The notes under the pieces were generated by a model. The model was not told where the DNA came from and did not search any database. It saw only the letters and a list, made by a program, of their open reading frames with translations. DNA of 64,000 bases. It comes from Algoriphagus aestuariicola (GTDB taxonomy: Bacteria > Bacteroidota > Bacteroidia > Cytophagales > Cyclobacteriaceae). Position numbers and translations under genes: made by a program. Positions 1-8,165 of this stretch are shown one piece after another. The number at the start of each line of letters is the position of its first letter. Position 1 is the stretch's first letter. The stretch is from contig NZ_JAFKCW010000001.1 of NCBI RefSeq assembly GCF_017254835.1, forward strand, positions 930,001-994,000, given 5' to 3'.

Positions 1-561
1 TTCAAGACAGAATGGAAAGAGATCATCAATGAGTTTAGGTTTTTCCCCTCTATCGTGGTTTGGGTTCCCTTCAATGAAGCGTGGGGCCAATTCAAAACCA
101 CGGAAATTGTCAAGCTGACCCGGGAGCTGGATGCGAGCCGATTGATCAATAGTGCCAGTGGAGGCAATTTTGAAATGGAGGGGACAAAGATAGTGGGCGA
201 CATCATGGATCTACACAACTATCCCGATCCAGTGATGCCCGATCCTGCAATTTTCGGAGCTAGCACCGTCTTGGTTTTAGGAGAGTTCGGCGGGCTGGGC
301 TTGCCAATCGAAGGACATACCTGGCAGCTCAAGGATAATTGGGGGTATCAAAGCTTCACAACCTTGGATGAGCTCAAAGCCCGCTATTCCATTCTGATCG
401 AAGATTTGTCCGAGTTGATTCCCAAAGGGCTCGCCGCAGCCATCTATACCCAGACCACGGATGTGGAGATCGAGACCAACGGAATAATGACCTATGACAG
501 AAAAGTCATCAAGATTCCGGAAGGGGAACTGAAAAAGCTTCATGAAAAACTCTATAAATAG
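1..561 (+). CDS. Glycoside hydrolase family 2 protein, C-terminal part (5' end outside window)
   Basis: The reading frame is open from base 1 and gives 186 residues, so the gene begins upstream of the window. The fragment is the end of a (beta/alpha)8 barrel of the GH2 type: the context SIVVWVPFNEAWGQ carries the Asn-Glu pair (about residues 25-26) that is the acid/base in GH2, and LGEFGG (Glu about 95) fits the nucleophile strand. GH2 enzymes cleave beta-galactosides, beta-mannosides or beta-glucuronides; substrate cannot be told from this part. A GTG at 55 is an internal Val codon, not the start. The next gene converges from the other strand. Confidence 0.82.
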   Translation, partial: FKTEWKEIINEFRFFPSIVVWVPFNEAWGQFKTTEIVKLTRELDASRLINSASGGNFEMEGTKIVGDIMDLHNYPDPVMPDPAIFGASTVLVLGEFGGLGLPIEGHTWQLKDNWGYQSFTTLDELKARYSILIEDLSELIPKGLAAAIYTQTTDVEIETNGIMTYDRKVIKIPEGELKKLHEKLYK

Positions 562-567
562 GAACTG

Positions 568-586
568 AAAAAAAGCCTCAGTGGCT
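568..586 (-). terminator. Possible weak terminator of the DUF502 gene
   Basis: Read on the minus strand, AGCC-ACTGA-GGCT is followed by a run of T (plus-strand A tract 568-573). It lies just downstream of the DUF502 stop at 606. The stem is only four base pairs, so the call is tentative. Confidence 0.35.
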
Positions 587-605
587 ATTAATTGGCCTTT
601 TCGGA

Positions 606-1220
606 TTAGGAATTCCGGAAAGGCCTTCTTGTTTGCTCTGCAAAAAGCGACTTTGATCCCACCCCCAGTTTTTTCATGATGGTCATGATGTCGCCAGGTT
701 TTAGCGTCGATTCCCTTATCTGAGATCTTTCGAAAATCACTAGGCTACCTTCCCACGGGCTGGGGGCAGAGGGCACGAAAACCATCACTTCGGTTTCGTT
801 GATTTCTTCGACCAAAAATGCGATCATCCATCCGTCAATGGGTACCAAGACGACGGGGTATTCCTTTTGGGAGTCTAATCCCACCTTGGACTCAAAGGTG
901 TTTTTCATGAGCTGGTAGCCAGGAAACAGCACGAGAAAATTCTCCTCCAACAATAGGATGAGCTTCTTGGCAAACCCTAGTTTGGCCAGCCAACCCGCAA
1001 GGAAGCAGATCAGAATAAGAAAAATGACGCTCAAGGCCATAGCTGAAAACGGTAGGGCAAAAGGCACCCACCCATTGACCACGTGGGCCAAGGGGAGGAT
1101 CAGCTCGACTGCTTTTTTAAGCAGTATGATGACAATGACCAGAGGAAGAAGAAAAAACAGCCCTCCTTTGACTGTCTGGGAAACAATGGAGACGAAAACT
1201 TTCATAACGTTGATTTTCAA
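606..1220 (-). CDS. DUF502 family membrane protein
   Basis: 204 residues with two hydrophobic segments, about 19-43 (GGLFFLLPLVIVIILL) and 51-79, followed by a soluble domain. The phrases FVPSAPSPWEGSLVIF and PGDIMTIMKKLGVGS match the conserved block of DUF502, a widespread family of inner-membrane proteins of unknown function found in bacteria and plants. Length is normal for the family. It sits between the convergent GH2 gene and hpd, which has its own terminator, so it probably is transcribed alone. No function can be assigned. Confidence 0.8.
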   Translation of the reverse strand: MKINVMKVFVSIVSQTVKGGLFFLLPLVIVIILLKKAVELILPLAHVVNGWVPFALPFSAMALSVIFLILICFLAGWLAKLGFAKKLILLLEENFLVLFPGYQLMKNTFESKVGLDSQKEYPVVLVPIDGWMIAFLVEEINETEVMVFVPSAPSPWEGSLVIFERSQIRESTLKPGDIMTIMKKLGVGSKSLFAEQTRRPFRNS

Positions 1221-1252
1221 TCAAAATATCCCTTTTTCTGCACAATGGAAAC

Positions 1253-1284
1253 AAAAAAGCCAGAGCAGCAGGGCTGTCTGGCTT
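1253..1284 (-). terminator. Rho-independent terminator downstream of hpd
   Basis: On the minus strand AGCCAGA-CAGC-CCT-GCTG-(C)-TCTGGCT forms an 11-bp stem with a one-base bulge and a three-base loop, followed by TTTTTT. It lies 20 bp past the hpd stop codon and before the DUF502 start. Confidence 0.8.
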
Positions 1285-1304
1285 CTTTGGAGATTTATGG
1301 AACT

Positions 1305-2399
1305 CTAGAGATTTCCGCGTAATGCCTGTTCCCTTTCGATGGCTTCGAAGAGGGCCTTGAAATTTCCCTTTCCAAAGGACTTTGCCCCTTTGCGCTGAAT
1401 GATCTCAAAGAAAAGCGTCGGGCGATCCTGCACAGGCTTGGTGAATATCTGTAGCAGGTAGCCTTCCTCGTCGCGATCCACCAGGATGTTGAGGTTTTTC
1501 AGGGGTTCGATCGCCTCATCGATTTTGCCTACCCGATCGAGAAGGTCATCGTAGTATGAGGCTGGTACTTCGAGAAACTCCACGCCACGATTTCTCAATT
1601 CTCTCACCGTATGGCAAATGTCATCGGTGGCGATAGCCATGTGCTGCACGCCGGGGCCACCATAGAAATCGAGGTATTCCTCGATCTGCGACTTTTTCTT
1701 GCCTTCAGCAGGTTCGTTGATGGGGAATTTGATGTAGCCGTTTCCATTCGATACCACCTTGGACATGAGTGCGGAATATTCGGTCGAAATGTCCTTGTCG
1801 TCGAAGGTCAGCAGGAGCTTAAAGCCCATGACATTTTCGTAGAATTCCACCCAGCGATTCATCGCTCCGAGTTCTACATTGCCGACGCAATGGTCGATGT
1901 ATTTCAGTCCGATGCCTTGGCTTGCAAATCCACTTTTTCTGGGCTGAAAGCCGGGTAAGAATACACCGGAGTAGTTTTTTCTCTCCACAAAAGTGTGAAT
2001 CGTTTCGCCATAGGTTTTGATCGAAGCGACCTTTACCTCGCCAAACTGGTCCTTGAGCGTCGCGGGAGCGGAAGCGGATTCTGCGCCACGGGAGGTGGTT
2101 TCCCGCCAAGACTTCTCCGCGTCATCCACCCAAAGGGCAAGGACCTTTACTCCGTCCCCGTGTTTTTGGATGTGCGCGGCTATAGGATGGTCGGCAGTCA
2201 GGGGAGAGGTGAGAACCAACCGGATCTTGTCTTGCTTGAGGACGTATGATGCACGGTCACGGACACCCGTTTCGGGTCCGGAATAGGCAATCAGCTCAAA
2301 ACCAAATGCATATTGATAGTAGAGGGAGCTTTGTTTGGCGTTGCCTACATAGAGCTCCACGTAGTCTGTTCCGTTGAGCGGGAGAAAATCTTGGGTCAT
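1305..2399 (-). CDS. hppD: 4-hydroxyphenylpyruvate dioxygenase
   Basis: 364 residues, the usual length. The enzyme converts 4-hydroxyphenylpyruvate plus O2 to homogentisate and CO2 in tyrosine catabolism. Two vicinal-oxygen-chelate domains are visible; the C-terminal one holds the ferrous iron ligands His170 (YIDHCVGN), His253 (GPGVQHMAIATDD) and Glu332 (TLFFEIIQRKG). The C-terminal GKGNFKALFEAIEREQ is the typical gating helix region. Start ATG at 2399. No homogentisate dioxygenase gene lies in the window, so the rest of the pathway must be elsewhere. A clear terminator follows. Confidence 0.95.
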   Translation of the reverse strand: MTQDFLPLNGTDYVELYVGNAKQSSLYYQYAFGFELIAYSGPETGVRDRASYVLKQDKIRLVLTSPLTADHPIAAHIQKHGDGVKVLALWVDDAEKSWRETTSRGAESASAPATLKDQFGEVKVASIKTYGETIHTFVERKNYSGVFLPGFQPRKSGFASQGIGLKYIDHCVGNVELGAMNRWVEFYENVMGFKLLLTFDDKDISTEYSALMSKVVSNGNGYIKFPINEPAEGKKKSQIEEYLDFYGGPGVQHMAIATDDICHTVRELRNRGVEFLEVPASYYDDLLDRVGKIDEAIEPLKNLNILVDRDEEGYLLQIFTKPVQDRPTLFFEIIQRKGAKSFGKGNFKALFEAIEREQALRGNL

Positions 2400-2500
2400 G
2401 ATCGGTTATATTTGGGTTGTTGCTTCCCAAAGTTAAGAACATTGCCAAAGATTATTTGGTGTCCGCCCATTCTTTTTTGAGGTTCAAATCTTGGATTTGC

Positions 2501-3502
2501 CTACTCTTGGGGGTTTTTGTTTTTCCACAATGTGATCCAAGCTAGGATCAGAAAGGTCAGACCCCAACTTCCCACTAGCGTGTCCATTGTCAGCCAAAGC
2601 AGGAAAAAATAGTAGGGGATGGCCAAAGTAAACCCGATCAGAAACTTCCAAGTGGAGCTGAAAACCTCGTCTTTAACTCCTGGTCTTTTCAGTAGCCACA
2701 GCCAATAGAGGGGAAAATGAAAGATCTTCATCACTTTGTTGCCAAGACCGGTGACCGAGCCTACGGGCTTGGCCACGACTCCTGTTTCCAAAAAGGTTTC
2801 CACGTCTTCCCTAGAAGTAAGGTCGACCTCATGCTCGATCAAGCGTGCTAGTGTGGAGTCGTAGTCTGCGTCAGGAATATCCACGATTAGGGCCTTCAGC
2901 GCTCTTTCCACGCTTTTGGTCAGTTTTCCGGACTGCGATGGCGGCATGTCGACTGGGATGGTAGCCCCAAAGGTGATCCTAACACGACTCCCTGATCTTT
3001 TGTGCGCGCTGAATCCTATGCCCACCGGAAGGATGACTGGTTCGAGATCGGGGTATTTTTCCTTCAGCCCAAACGCCATCCGCGTAAATCCCTTGCTGAG
3101 AGGCCGCAGATTTCTGACCAAGCTGTGGCTGCCTTCGGCAAAGATGACCACGGTGCCGTTTTTGCGCAGCACTTCGTAGGTGTCGTCGAAGGTCTGTTGG
3201 TTTTGCTGTATGGTCGAAAATCCATCCCTCAGGCGATATACGGGCAGCATGCGGATAAAATGGAGCAACTTGCACACGACGGGATTGGTAAAAACGGCCG
3301 CCCGTGTCAAAAACCAGGGGTTGAGACGGGTATGGGTAGCCAGCAGCAAAGGATCGATGAGGGCGTTTTGATGATTGGCAACTAAGATTACCGGCCGATT
3401 TTTGGGGAGGTTTTCCTTTCCCTCCACGATGATTTTATTGAAATAACCGTGAAGAGCAACCTTTACAAGGAGTCGGAGTATCGCATTGAAAAGGTCTTTC
3501 AT
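2501..3502 (-). CDS. PlsC-type acyltransferase (1-acylglycerol-3-phosphate acyltransferase-like)
   Basis: 333 residues. The N-terminal two thirds is a PlsC acyltransferase domain: VANHQNALIDP holds the His44/Asp50 pair in the HX5D spacing seen in the GPAT-like subgroup (classical LPAAT is HX4D), and FAEGSHS at 122-127 corresponds to the FPEGTRS motif. Two or more hydrophobic segments close the protein (about 265-325), so it is probably anchored to the inner membrane, acylating a glycerolipid or a related acceptor. The acceptor is uncertain. Monocistronic in appearance between hpd and the BASS gene. Confidence 0.85.
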   Translation of the reverse strand: MKDLFNAILRLLVKVALHGYFNKIIVEGKENLPKNRPVILVANHQNALIDPLLLATHTRLNPWFLTRAAVFTNPVVCKLLHFIRMLPVYRLRDGFSTIQQNQQTFDDTYEVLRKNGTVVIFAEGSHSLVRNLRPLSKGFTRMAFGLKEKYPDLEPVILPVGIGFSAHKRSGSRVRITFGATIPVDMPPSQSGKLTKSVERALKALIVDIPDADYDSTLARLIEHEVDLTSREDVETFLETGVVAKPVGSVTGLGNKVMKIFHFPLYWLWLLKRPGVKDEVFSSTWKFLIGFTLAIPYYFFLLWLTMDTLVGSWGLTFLILAWITLWKNKNPQE

Positions 3503-3590
3503 GTGCTTGGAATCACTCTTTTTTTAGCCATACTGATATTCCTTTGATCAGAAGTCGCCTGGGAATGTTGTGTTTTTGGTATGCTCGATT

Positions 3591-4490
3591 TCATGTGGTT
3601 TTTTTCCAAAGGGCAACGAGGGAGATCCCGGAGATCAGATGCCAGATGCCCCACCAAGCGGTGATCAGGGCCATGCCGCCGAGGCCTTCAAAGTAAGTAA
3701 AAATCAATACCAGCCCCAAGCCGGAGTTTTGAATTCCCGTCTCAATCGTCAGGGTTTTGATGTCGGAGAGAGGTAGCCTGCCGAGCTTTCCAGTGAGGTA
3801 GCCTGCCGATAGGGCAATGAAGTTGTGGGCCATTACCCAAAGGAAAATGACTCCGATATACTGAAGAAAAAGCTCAAAATTGCCCGCAAATGCCAAGATG
3901 ATAAAAGCTGAGAAAATTAGGATACTCAGCGGTTTGAGGATTTTTGAGGCCTTTTTTGCGAATTCAGGAAGCTTTTGATGGGTAACTATTCCGAGAATCA
4001 GCGGGATGCCAAGAATGATTCCCACCGTGAAAAATACCTCCGCGATATCCAGTCTGATCTCCCTAAGTAGAAGGGAAGTGGGCTCATACAATCCTGCCCA
4101 AAGCGCAAAATTTAGAGGTGTGATGAAAATGGCAAACACCGAGGAAAAAGCAGTCAAACTCACCGAAAGGGCGGCATTGCCCTTTGCTAAATTGGAGAGG
4201 AAATTGGAAACATTGCCTCCAGGACAGGCAGCAACCAGCATCATCCCCAAAGCCAAACTGGGTGGAGGATTGAGCAGGGAAACCAGACCCCAGGTTAAAA
4301 AAGGCAAAAGGATAAATTGGGAAAAAATCCCCAGAATGAATCCCTTGGGATTTTTAAGCAGATATCTGAAATCCTCCCATCTCAGATCCAGGGCGACTCC
4401 ATACATGATGAGAGCCAGGGCCAGATTGAGCGCGAAAAGATCGCTTTGCGAGAAATTCAGACGGATCGAATCCAGAGGGTCAGGAGGCAT
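3591..4490 (-). CDS. Bile acid:sodium symporter family (BASS) transporter
   Basis: 299 residues, almost entirely hydrophobic with 8 to 10 predicted membrane spans. The segment CPGGNVSNFLSNLAKGNAAL is the conserved crossover motif of BASS/SBF transporters, and the protein begins with FALNLALALIMYGVALDL, typical of this family. Members carry organic anions with sodium; in bacteria substrates include pantoate and keto acids, and nothing here narrows this down. Start ATG at 4490. Same strand as the acyltransferase gene with an 88-bp gap. Confidence 0.85.
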   Translation of the reverse strand: MPPDPLDSIRLNFSQSDLFALNLALALIMYGVALDLRWEDFRYLLKNPKGFILGIFSQFILLPFLTWGLVSLLNPPPSLALGMMLVAACPGGNVSNFLSNLAKGNAALSVSLTAFSSVFAIFITPLNFALWAGLYEPTSLLLREIRLDIAEVFFTVGIILGIPLILGIVTHQKLPEFAKKASKILKPLSILIFSAFIILAFAGNFELFLQYIGVIFLWVMAHNFIALSAGYLTGKLGRLPLSDIKTLTIETGIQNSGLGLVLIFTYFEGLGGMALITAWWGIWHLISGISLVALWKKTT

Positions 4491-4621
4491 TGACCGAAAA
4501 TGAACGGATTTGATGAGATAAACAAACAGCGGATTGCCAGAAGCTGTTAAAGTTTTTCTTTATTTTTTTCGCACCCCTGTAACGAACTCGTTAAGTTGGC
4601 CGTCAGGTTACAAAAAGGCTC

Positions 4622-4987
4622 ATGAAAAACCTCATCTACCCCTTCGTATTTTTGGGACTGATGACTTCCTGCTCCGATGATCCCGATCCCTCTTGTAATG
4701 TGGGTAATGTGGTGACGGATCTGCCATGGTTGGCGGATTTGTTGGCAGAAGAGGAAAATCACTTCATTGGCCAAACCTATTCCATTTTGTACACGGGAGC
4801 CTACAAGTCCAAGACAGTTTTTGTGATTGGAAATTGTTGTCCCAATTGCTCGATGGCCCCTCCAGCCGTCTATGATTGCACCGGAAGAGTGTTGGGCTAC
4901 ATGGGGACTGATGGGATTGAATGGGAAGATATCAAGGATTCCCGGATAATTTGGAGATCTTCCAACAACCAGTGTGGTGGAGCCTAA
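4622..4987 (+). CDS. Small Cys-rich lipoprotein, first of a tandem pair
   Basis: 121 residues of a family I do not recognise. The N-terminus (MKNLIYPFVFLGLMTSCSDD) is a lipoprotein signal with lipidated Cys17 followed by Asp residues, a sorting signal context common in Bacteroidota. The mature part has six more cysteines (25, 72, 73, 76, 86, 118), including the motif NCCPxC, YDC and a C-terminal SSNNxC, likely disulfide-bonded in the periplasm or at the surface. The next gene encodes a paralogue with the same cysteine pattern, 14 bp after this stop codon, so the two are probably co-transcribed. Confidence 0.75.
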   Translation: MKNLIYPFVFLGLMTSCSDDPDPSCNVGNVVTDLPWLADLLAEEENHFIGQTYSILYTGAYKSKTVFVIGNCCPNCSMAPPAVYDCTGRVLGYMGTDGIEWEDIKDSRIIWRSSNNQCGGA

Positions 4988-5001
4988 CCCGTAAACAAAA
5001 T

Positions 5002-5370
5002 ATGATGAAAAAGTTACTTTATTCTCTCTCCTTCTTAGTACTCTTAACCGTCTCCTGCTCGGATGATCCCGATCCAATTCGGGCGTGCAATGTGGAAAAC
5101 GCGATGGATCTGGTTTGGCTACAGGAGCTGATAGTGGAAACCGAGGAATTTGAAATCGGCAGAGACTACTCTTTCATTACCATGGGAATCTATGATTCTC
5201 AGACGGTTTTTGTACTACAAAATTGTTGCCCTTTGTGTAATTCGGTTTATCCGGTGTACGATTGCAGCGGAAATTCCCTAGGGGTAATAGGGTCGGCGGG
5301 GGTTCCATTTGAAGAAATCACCGACAGAAAGGTGATCTGGAAGTCGTCCAACAACTCCTGTAATATCTAG
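5002..5370 (+). CDS. Small Cys-rich lipoprotein, second of a tandem pair
   Basis: 122 residues from the ATG at 5002; the frame is open further upstream but only this start gives a signal peptide (MMKKLLYSLSFLVLLTVSCS, lipid Cys19). It is a clear paralogue of the preceding protein: both share SCSDDPDP, the CNV element, TVFV, NCCPxC, PVYDC-like/AVYDC, and WKSSNNSC or WRSSNNQC at the end. Six mature cysteines (29, 75, 76, 79, 88, 120) are conserved in spacing. Function unknown; a local duplication is the simplest origin. Confidence 0.75.
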   Translation: MMKKLLYSLSFLVLLTVSCSDDPDPIRACNVENAMDLVWLQELIVETEEFEIGRDYSFITMGIYDSQTVFVLQNCCPLCNSVYPVYDCSGNSLGVIGSAGVPFEEITDRKVIWKSSNNSCNI

Positions 5371-5399
5371 AGGATGGCCGGAATGGGCATAGATGAGTT

Positions 5400-6119
5400 C
5401 TAGTTTCTGCTCACTTTCCCAATCCCGTTGATTTCCTCTTTGATTACATTTGGGTTTCCCACATAGCTGACCGCTCCGATGCCGTTGACGGTAATGGAGA
5501 GGTTGCCGGTACAATGCACGGCCACTTTTCCGATCCCATTGCTGGTCAAGGTCATTTCCTGGGCGATAAGGTCGGAGGCTTCGATATTCCCGATGCCCTC
5601 ATTGGCGAGATTGATTACGGTTGCGCTTCCCTTCAGAGTCATGTTGCCCATCAGATTAAACTCGGCGTCGATTTTCCGTGCGTCAAAGTGCAGCAAGATA
5701 TTGCCGACCCCGTTGCCTTGCAGTCGTATGTCTTCTACTTTGAAAGCCCCTTGGGACTTGATATTGCCGACGCCGTCAAATTCCAAACGCTTCAGGTCGC
5801 CGAGCGTCAGATAGACGTCTGGTCTTGAACCCCCAAAAAAATTGTTGTTGATTTCTTCAAATTTCAACTCCAGGCTTTCCCCGTCCTGGTTTACTTTGAG
5901 CTTTTTGACCATTTCTTCATCGCCCTCTATGCGTATCGAGGGCTTATCTCCCTGCAAAAGGTACAGGTTGAAGATTCCGTTGACATACAGTTGGGTCACC
6001 TGGCCCAAATCCCGCTCGTCAGTGACTTGGTTGTCGGAGTCCTTGGAAGAGAAATTGAGCGTGCAGGAAGAGAGGGCCAAGGAAAGTAGAAGGCTGAGAA
6101 TTGCTGAATTGAATTTCAT
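5400..6119 (-). CDS. DUF2807 (head GIN domain) lipoprotein
   Basis: 239 residues. Lipoprotein signal MKFNSAILSLLLSLALSSC with lipid Cys19, then a DUF2807 right-handed beta-helix-like domain recognisable by repeated short turns (NGIFNLYL, GVGNIKSQG, GNGVGNILL, GIGNIEAS, NGIGKVAVH, NGIGAVSYVG). The domain is common in surface-exposed lipoproteins of Bacteroidota and its role is not established. It ends 30 bp from the tandem lipoprotein genes, which converge on it. Confidence 0.85.
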   Translation of the reverse strand: MKFNSAILSLLLSLALSSCTLNFSSKDSDNQVTDERDLGQVTQLYVNGIFNLYLLQGDKPSIRIEGDEEMVKKLKVNQDGESLELKFEEINNNFFGGSRPDVYLTLGDLKRLEFDGVGNIKSQGAFKVEDIRLQGNGVGNILLHFDARKIDAEFNLMGNMTLKGSATVINLANEGIGNIEASDLIAQEMTLTSNGIGKVAVHCTGNLSITVNGIGAVSYVGNPNVIKEEINGIGKVSRN

Positions 6120-6219
6120 GGTATGGAACGGCTTGTTTTTCGGCTGCCGGAATGTTTTGCCGTTTTGAAGTTAGCCATGATATCGCGAAAATCATAGCAT
6201 TTGGAACCGTCGGACAAAG

Positions 6220-7257
6220 TCAGTCGTAGTCCATCCAGTCGCAAGCTGGCTGGGGGTCGGGCATCGCCAGTGCCACGAGTTCCCGCACGGGTTTGAGTCC
6301 TTTTTCGCTGTTGGTAAGATAGACTACCGCATCGCCGGTTTCTGTGTTGGCTGTGAAATAGCCCCTGAAGGTATAGTTGTCCCCCCACTGGAAAATCTGT
6401 TTACCCTCTGATGTTTGCTGAATCCCTATGCCCAAGCCCCAATAGAGTTCCTGAGGTTTTCCTTCTCTATAATCTACCGGAACCTGCGGGAAAAACATCC
6501 TGTCACGAAGCTGGCTACCAATAAGTTTTCCGGAAAGAAGTGCTTCCAGAAAGAGTCCGAAGTTGTGGGATGTGGTCTGCAAAGACGCCGCGGCATTTCC
6601 GCTTTGAATTCTGTTTTTTGCCTGCTGCTCTCCGTTTTTCTTGAATGACAAACTGTGGTTTTCTTCAAACTCATCCAAAAAGATGTAACTGCTCCTTTTC
6701 ATTTCCAATGGCTTAAATACATACTCCTGAGCCAAGTCTTCAAGCGGTTTTTCTTTCAAATGCTCGACTACACGTTGCAGCCAAACGTATCCCTCGCCTG
6801 AGTAGTTAAATCGCTCTCCCGGCTTGTATTTGAATTGGAGCTCCTTCGTTCTCCAGTTAGGCAGTCCGCTGGTATGGCTGAGCACCATTCTCGCGGTGAC
6901 CAATGGATAGTACGGTTCTTTCTGAATATCCATGTAGTCGTAATACCTGGACAAAGAACTGTCCAAATCGATCAATCCCTCGTCCACCAGTTGCATGACC
7001 AAGTAGGCAAAAACCGGTTTACTTAGGGATGCTGCGGAAAAGACGGTTTCCCGATTGATCGATTCTTCAGCTTTAGAACCCACCCCGAGGGCAAAGTCCT
7101 CCTTTATCCGCCCGCTGTCCAAATAGGTGTAAGAGATTCCCGGGATCCCGTTCTCCTCTATTATCCGTCCAATGCTTTCGCCAACAGACTGGTTTTGTGA
7201 AATGTCTGGGTATACTGTCAGGCAGATAAGACCGAAAGTCAAAAAGAGTGATTTCAT
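6220..7257 (-). CDS. Serine hydrolase of the beta-lactamase/class C PBP family
   Basis: 345 residues. A signal peptide (MKSLFLTFGLICLTVYPDISQ) is followed by the beta-lactamase fold. Catalytic SxxK is Ser77-Leu-Ser-Lys80 (AASLSKPVF), the second motif is Tyr152-Ser-Gly (FNYSGEGY) instead of the more usual YxN, and the third motif region reads WGDNYTFRGYF rather than HTG/KTG. The family includes esterases, D-aminopeptidases and peptidases; the altered second and third motifs argue against a real beta-lactamase. Presumably periplasmic. Confidence 0.8.
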   Translation of the reverse strand: MKSLFLTFGLICLTVYPDISQNQSVGESIGRIIEENGIPGISYTYLDSGRIKEDFALGVGSKAEESINRETVFSAASLSKPVFAYLVMQLVDEGLIDLDSSLSRYYDYMDIQKEPYYPLVTARMVLSHTSGLPNWRTKELQFKYKPGERFNYSGEGYVWLQRVVEHLKEKPLEDLAQEYVFKPLEMKRSSYIFLDEFEENHSLSFKKNGEQQAKNRIQSGNAAASLQTTSHNFGLFLEALLSGKLIGSQLRDRMFFPQVPVDYREGKPQELYWGLGIGIQQTSEGKQIFQWGDNYTFRGYFTANTETGDAVVYLTNSEKGLKPVRELVALAMPDPQPACDWMDYD

Positions 7258-7430
7258 GGGATGCTCGCTTTTTTTCTGAAAATACCGAAAATCTTTTTCA
7301 GAAATTTCCCAAGTGTATATGCTTGCTTTTCCCCCGCTTGTTTAGGCCAGCATCCGTTTATCCACTATCGAGTCAGGAAATTGAAAAAGAGACGTTTTTC
7401 TCATTAATTGGCCTTTTGCCCCGATAACCT

Positions 7431-8165
7431 ATGAGAAGAGCCATATTTTTTCTCTTGATCCTGTTCCATCCGATTGCCAATCCGGCGATTGGACAGGAGA
7501 CTCATTTAGATGCTGAACAATTGGCCTGGTACCAGCGGACTTTACCTCTGTTTCAGGAGGCAGTCAGTGGAGGACAATATGTCGATGCTCCAGCGGGATA
7601 TCTGGGATCGCCTTACTACGAGTCGCAGCAATTTGACTTCGGTGAGATCTGGATTAACGGGCTTAGATACCCCAAGGTGCAGCTGCGCTATGATGCCTGG
7701 CATGATGAGGTTCTGGTCGTCCATCCGCTTTACAACCAAATGGTTCAAATCAAGGCAGCCAAAGTCGAGAAATTCGTTTTCTCAGATGGAGTCGTTTTTT
7801 TGAATATCGAAAACAACCCCGGGTACGGTCGGCACAAACGGGGATTCTATCAGGTAGTGGCAGTAGGCGAGCCCATGCTTCTGAAAAAGCACTATCGAAG
7901 TATAGAGTCTGTGAAGGAGCCAGGGTTGATTACCCGGGAATTTAAGCCAGGACAGGATTTCTTCTTTTGGTTTCAGGGAGAGTTTTGGCAGGCGGGCAGC
8001 AAGAGTGAGGCGATCGCCGGATTGGGCCTATCCAAGAAGGAGGTAGCGGGCCATTTCAAAGGAATGAAGCAGAACTTCAAGCACGATCCCGAGGCCTATC
8101 TCAAGGAGCTGCTCCGTCTGAGGGAAGAAAAAGCCGAACCCTTCCAAAGCTTTCCATCGAGATGA
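7431..8165 (+). CDS. Secreted protein of unknown function, first gene of the TonB-receptor operon
   Basis: 244 residues, not recognised. It has a signal peptide (MRRAIFFLLILFHPIANPAIGQ) and no further hydrophobic stretch, so it is exported. The body is rich in aromatic residues with phrases such as FDFGEIWINGLRYPKVQLRYD and VHPLYNQMVQIKAAKVEKF, suggesting beta-sheet. Its stop overlaps the start of the TonB-dependent receptor gene by four bases (ATGA), which implies translational coupling and a joint role at the outer membrane. Confidence 0.7.
   Translation: MRRAIFFLLILFHPIANPAIGQETHLDAEQLAWYQRTLPLFQEAVSGGQYVDAPAGYLGSPYYESQQFDFGEIWINGLRYPKVQLRYDAWHDEVLVVHPLYNQMVQIKAAKVEKFVFSDGVVFLNIENNPGYGRHKRGFYQVVAVGEPMLLKKHYRSIESVKEPGLITREFKPGQDFFFWFQGEFWQAGSKSEAIAGLGLSKKEVAGHFKGMKQNFKHDPEAYLKELLRLREEKAEPFQSFPSR

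Noticed and set aside
6220-7257. Calling the first serine hydrolase a beta-lactamase resistance gene
   Set aside because: The YxN motif is YSG and the KTG/HTG motif is altered, which fits an esterase or peptidase better.
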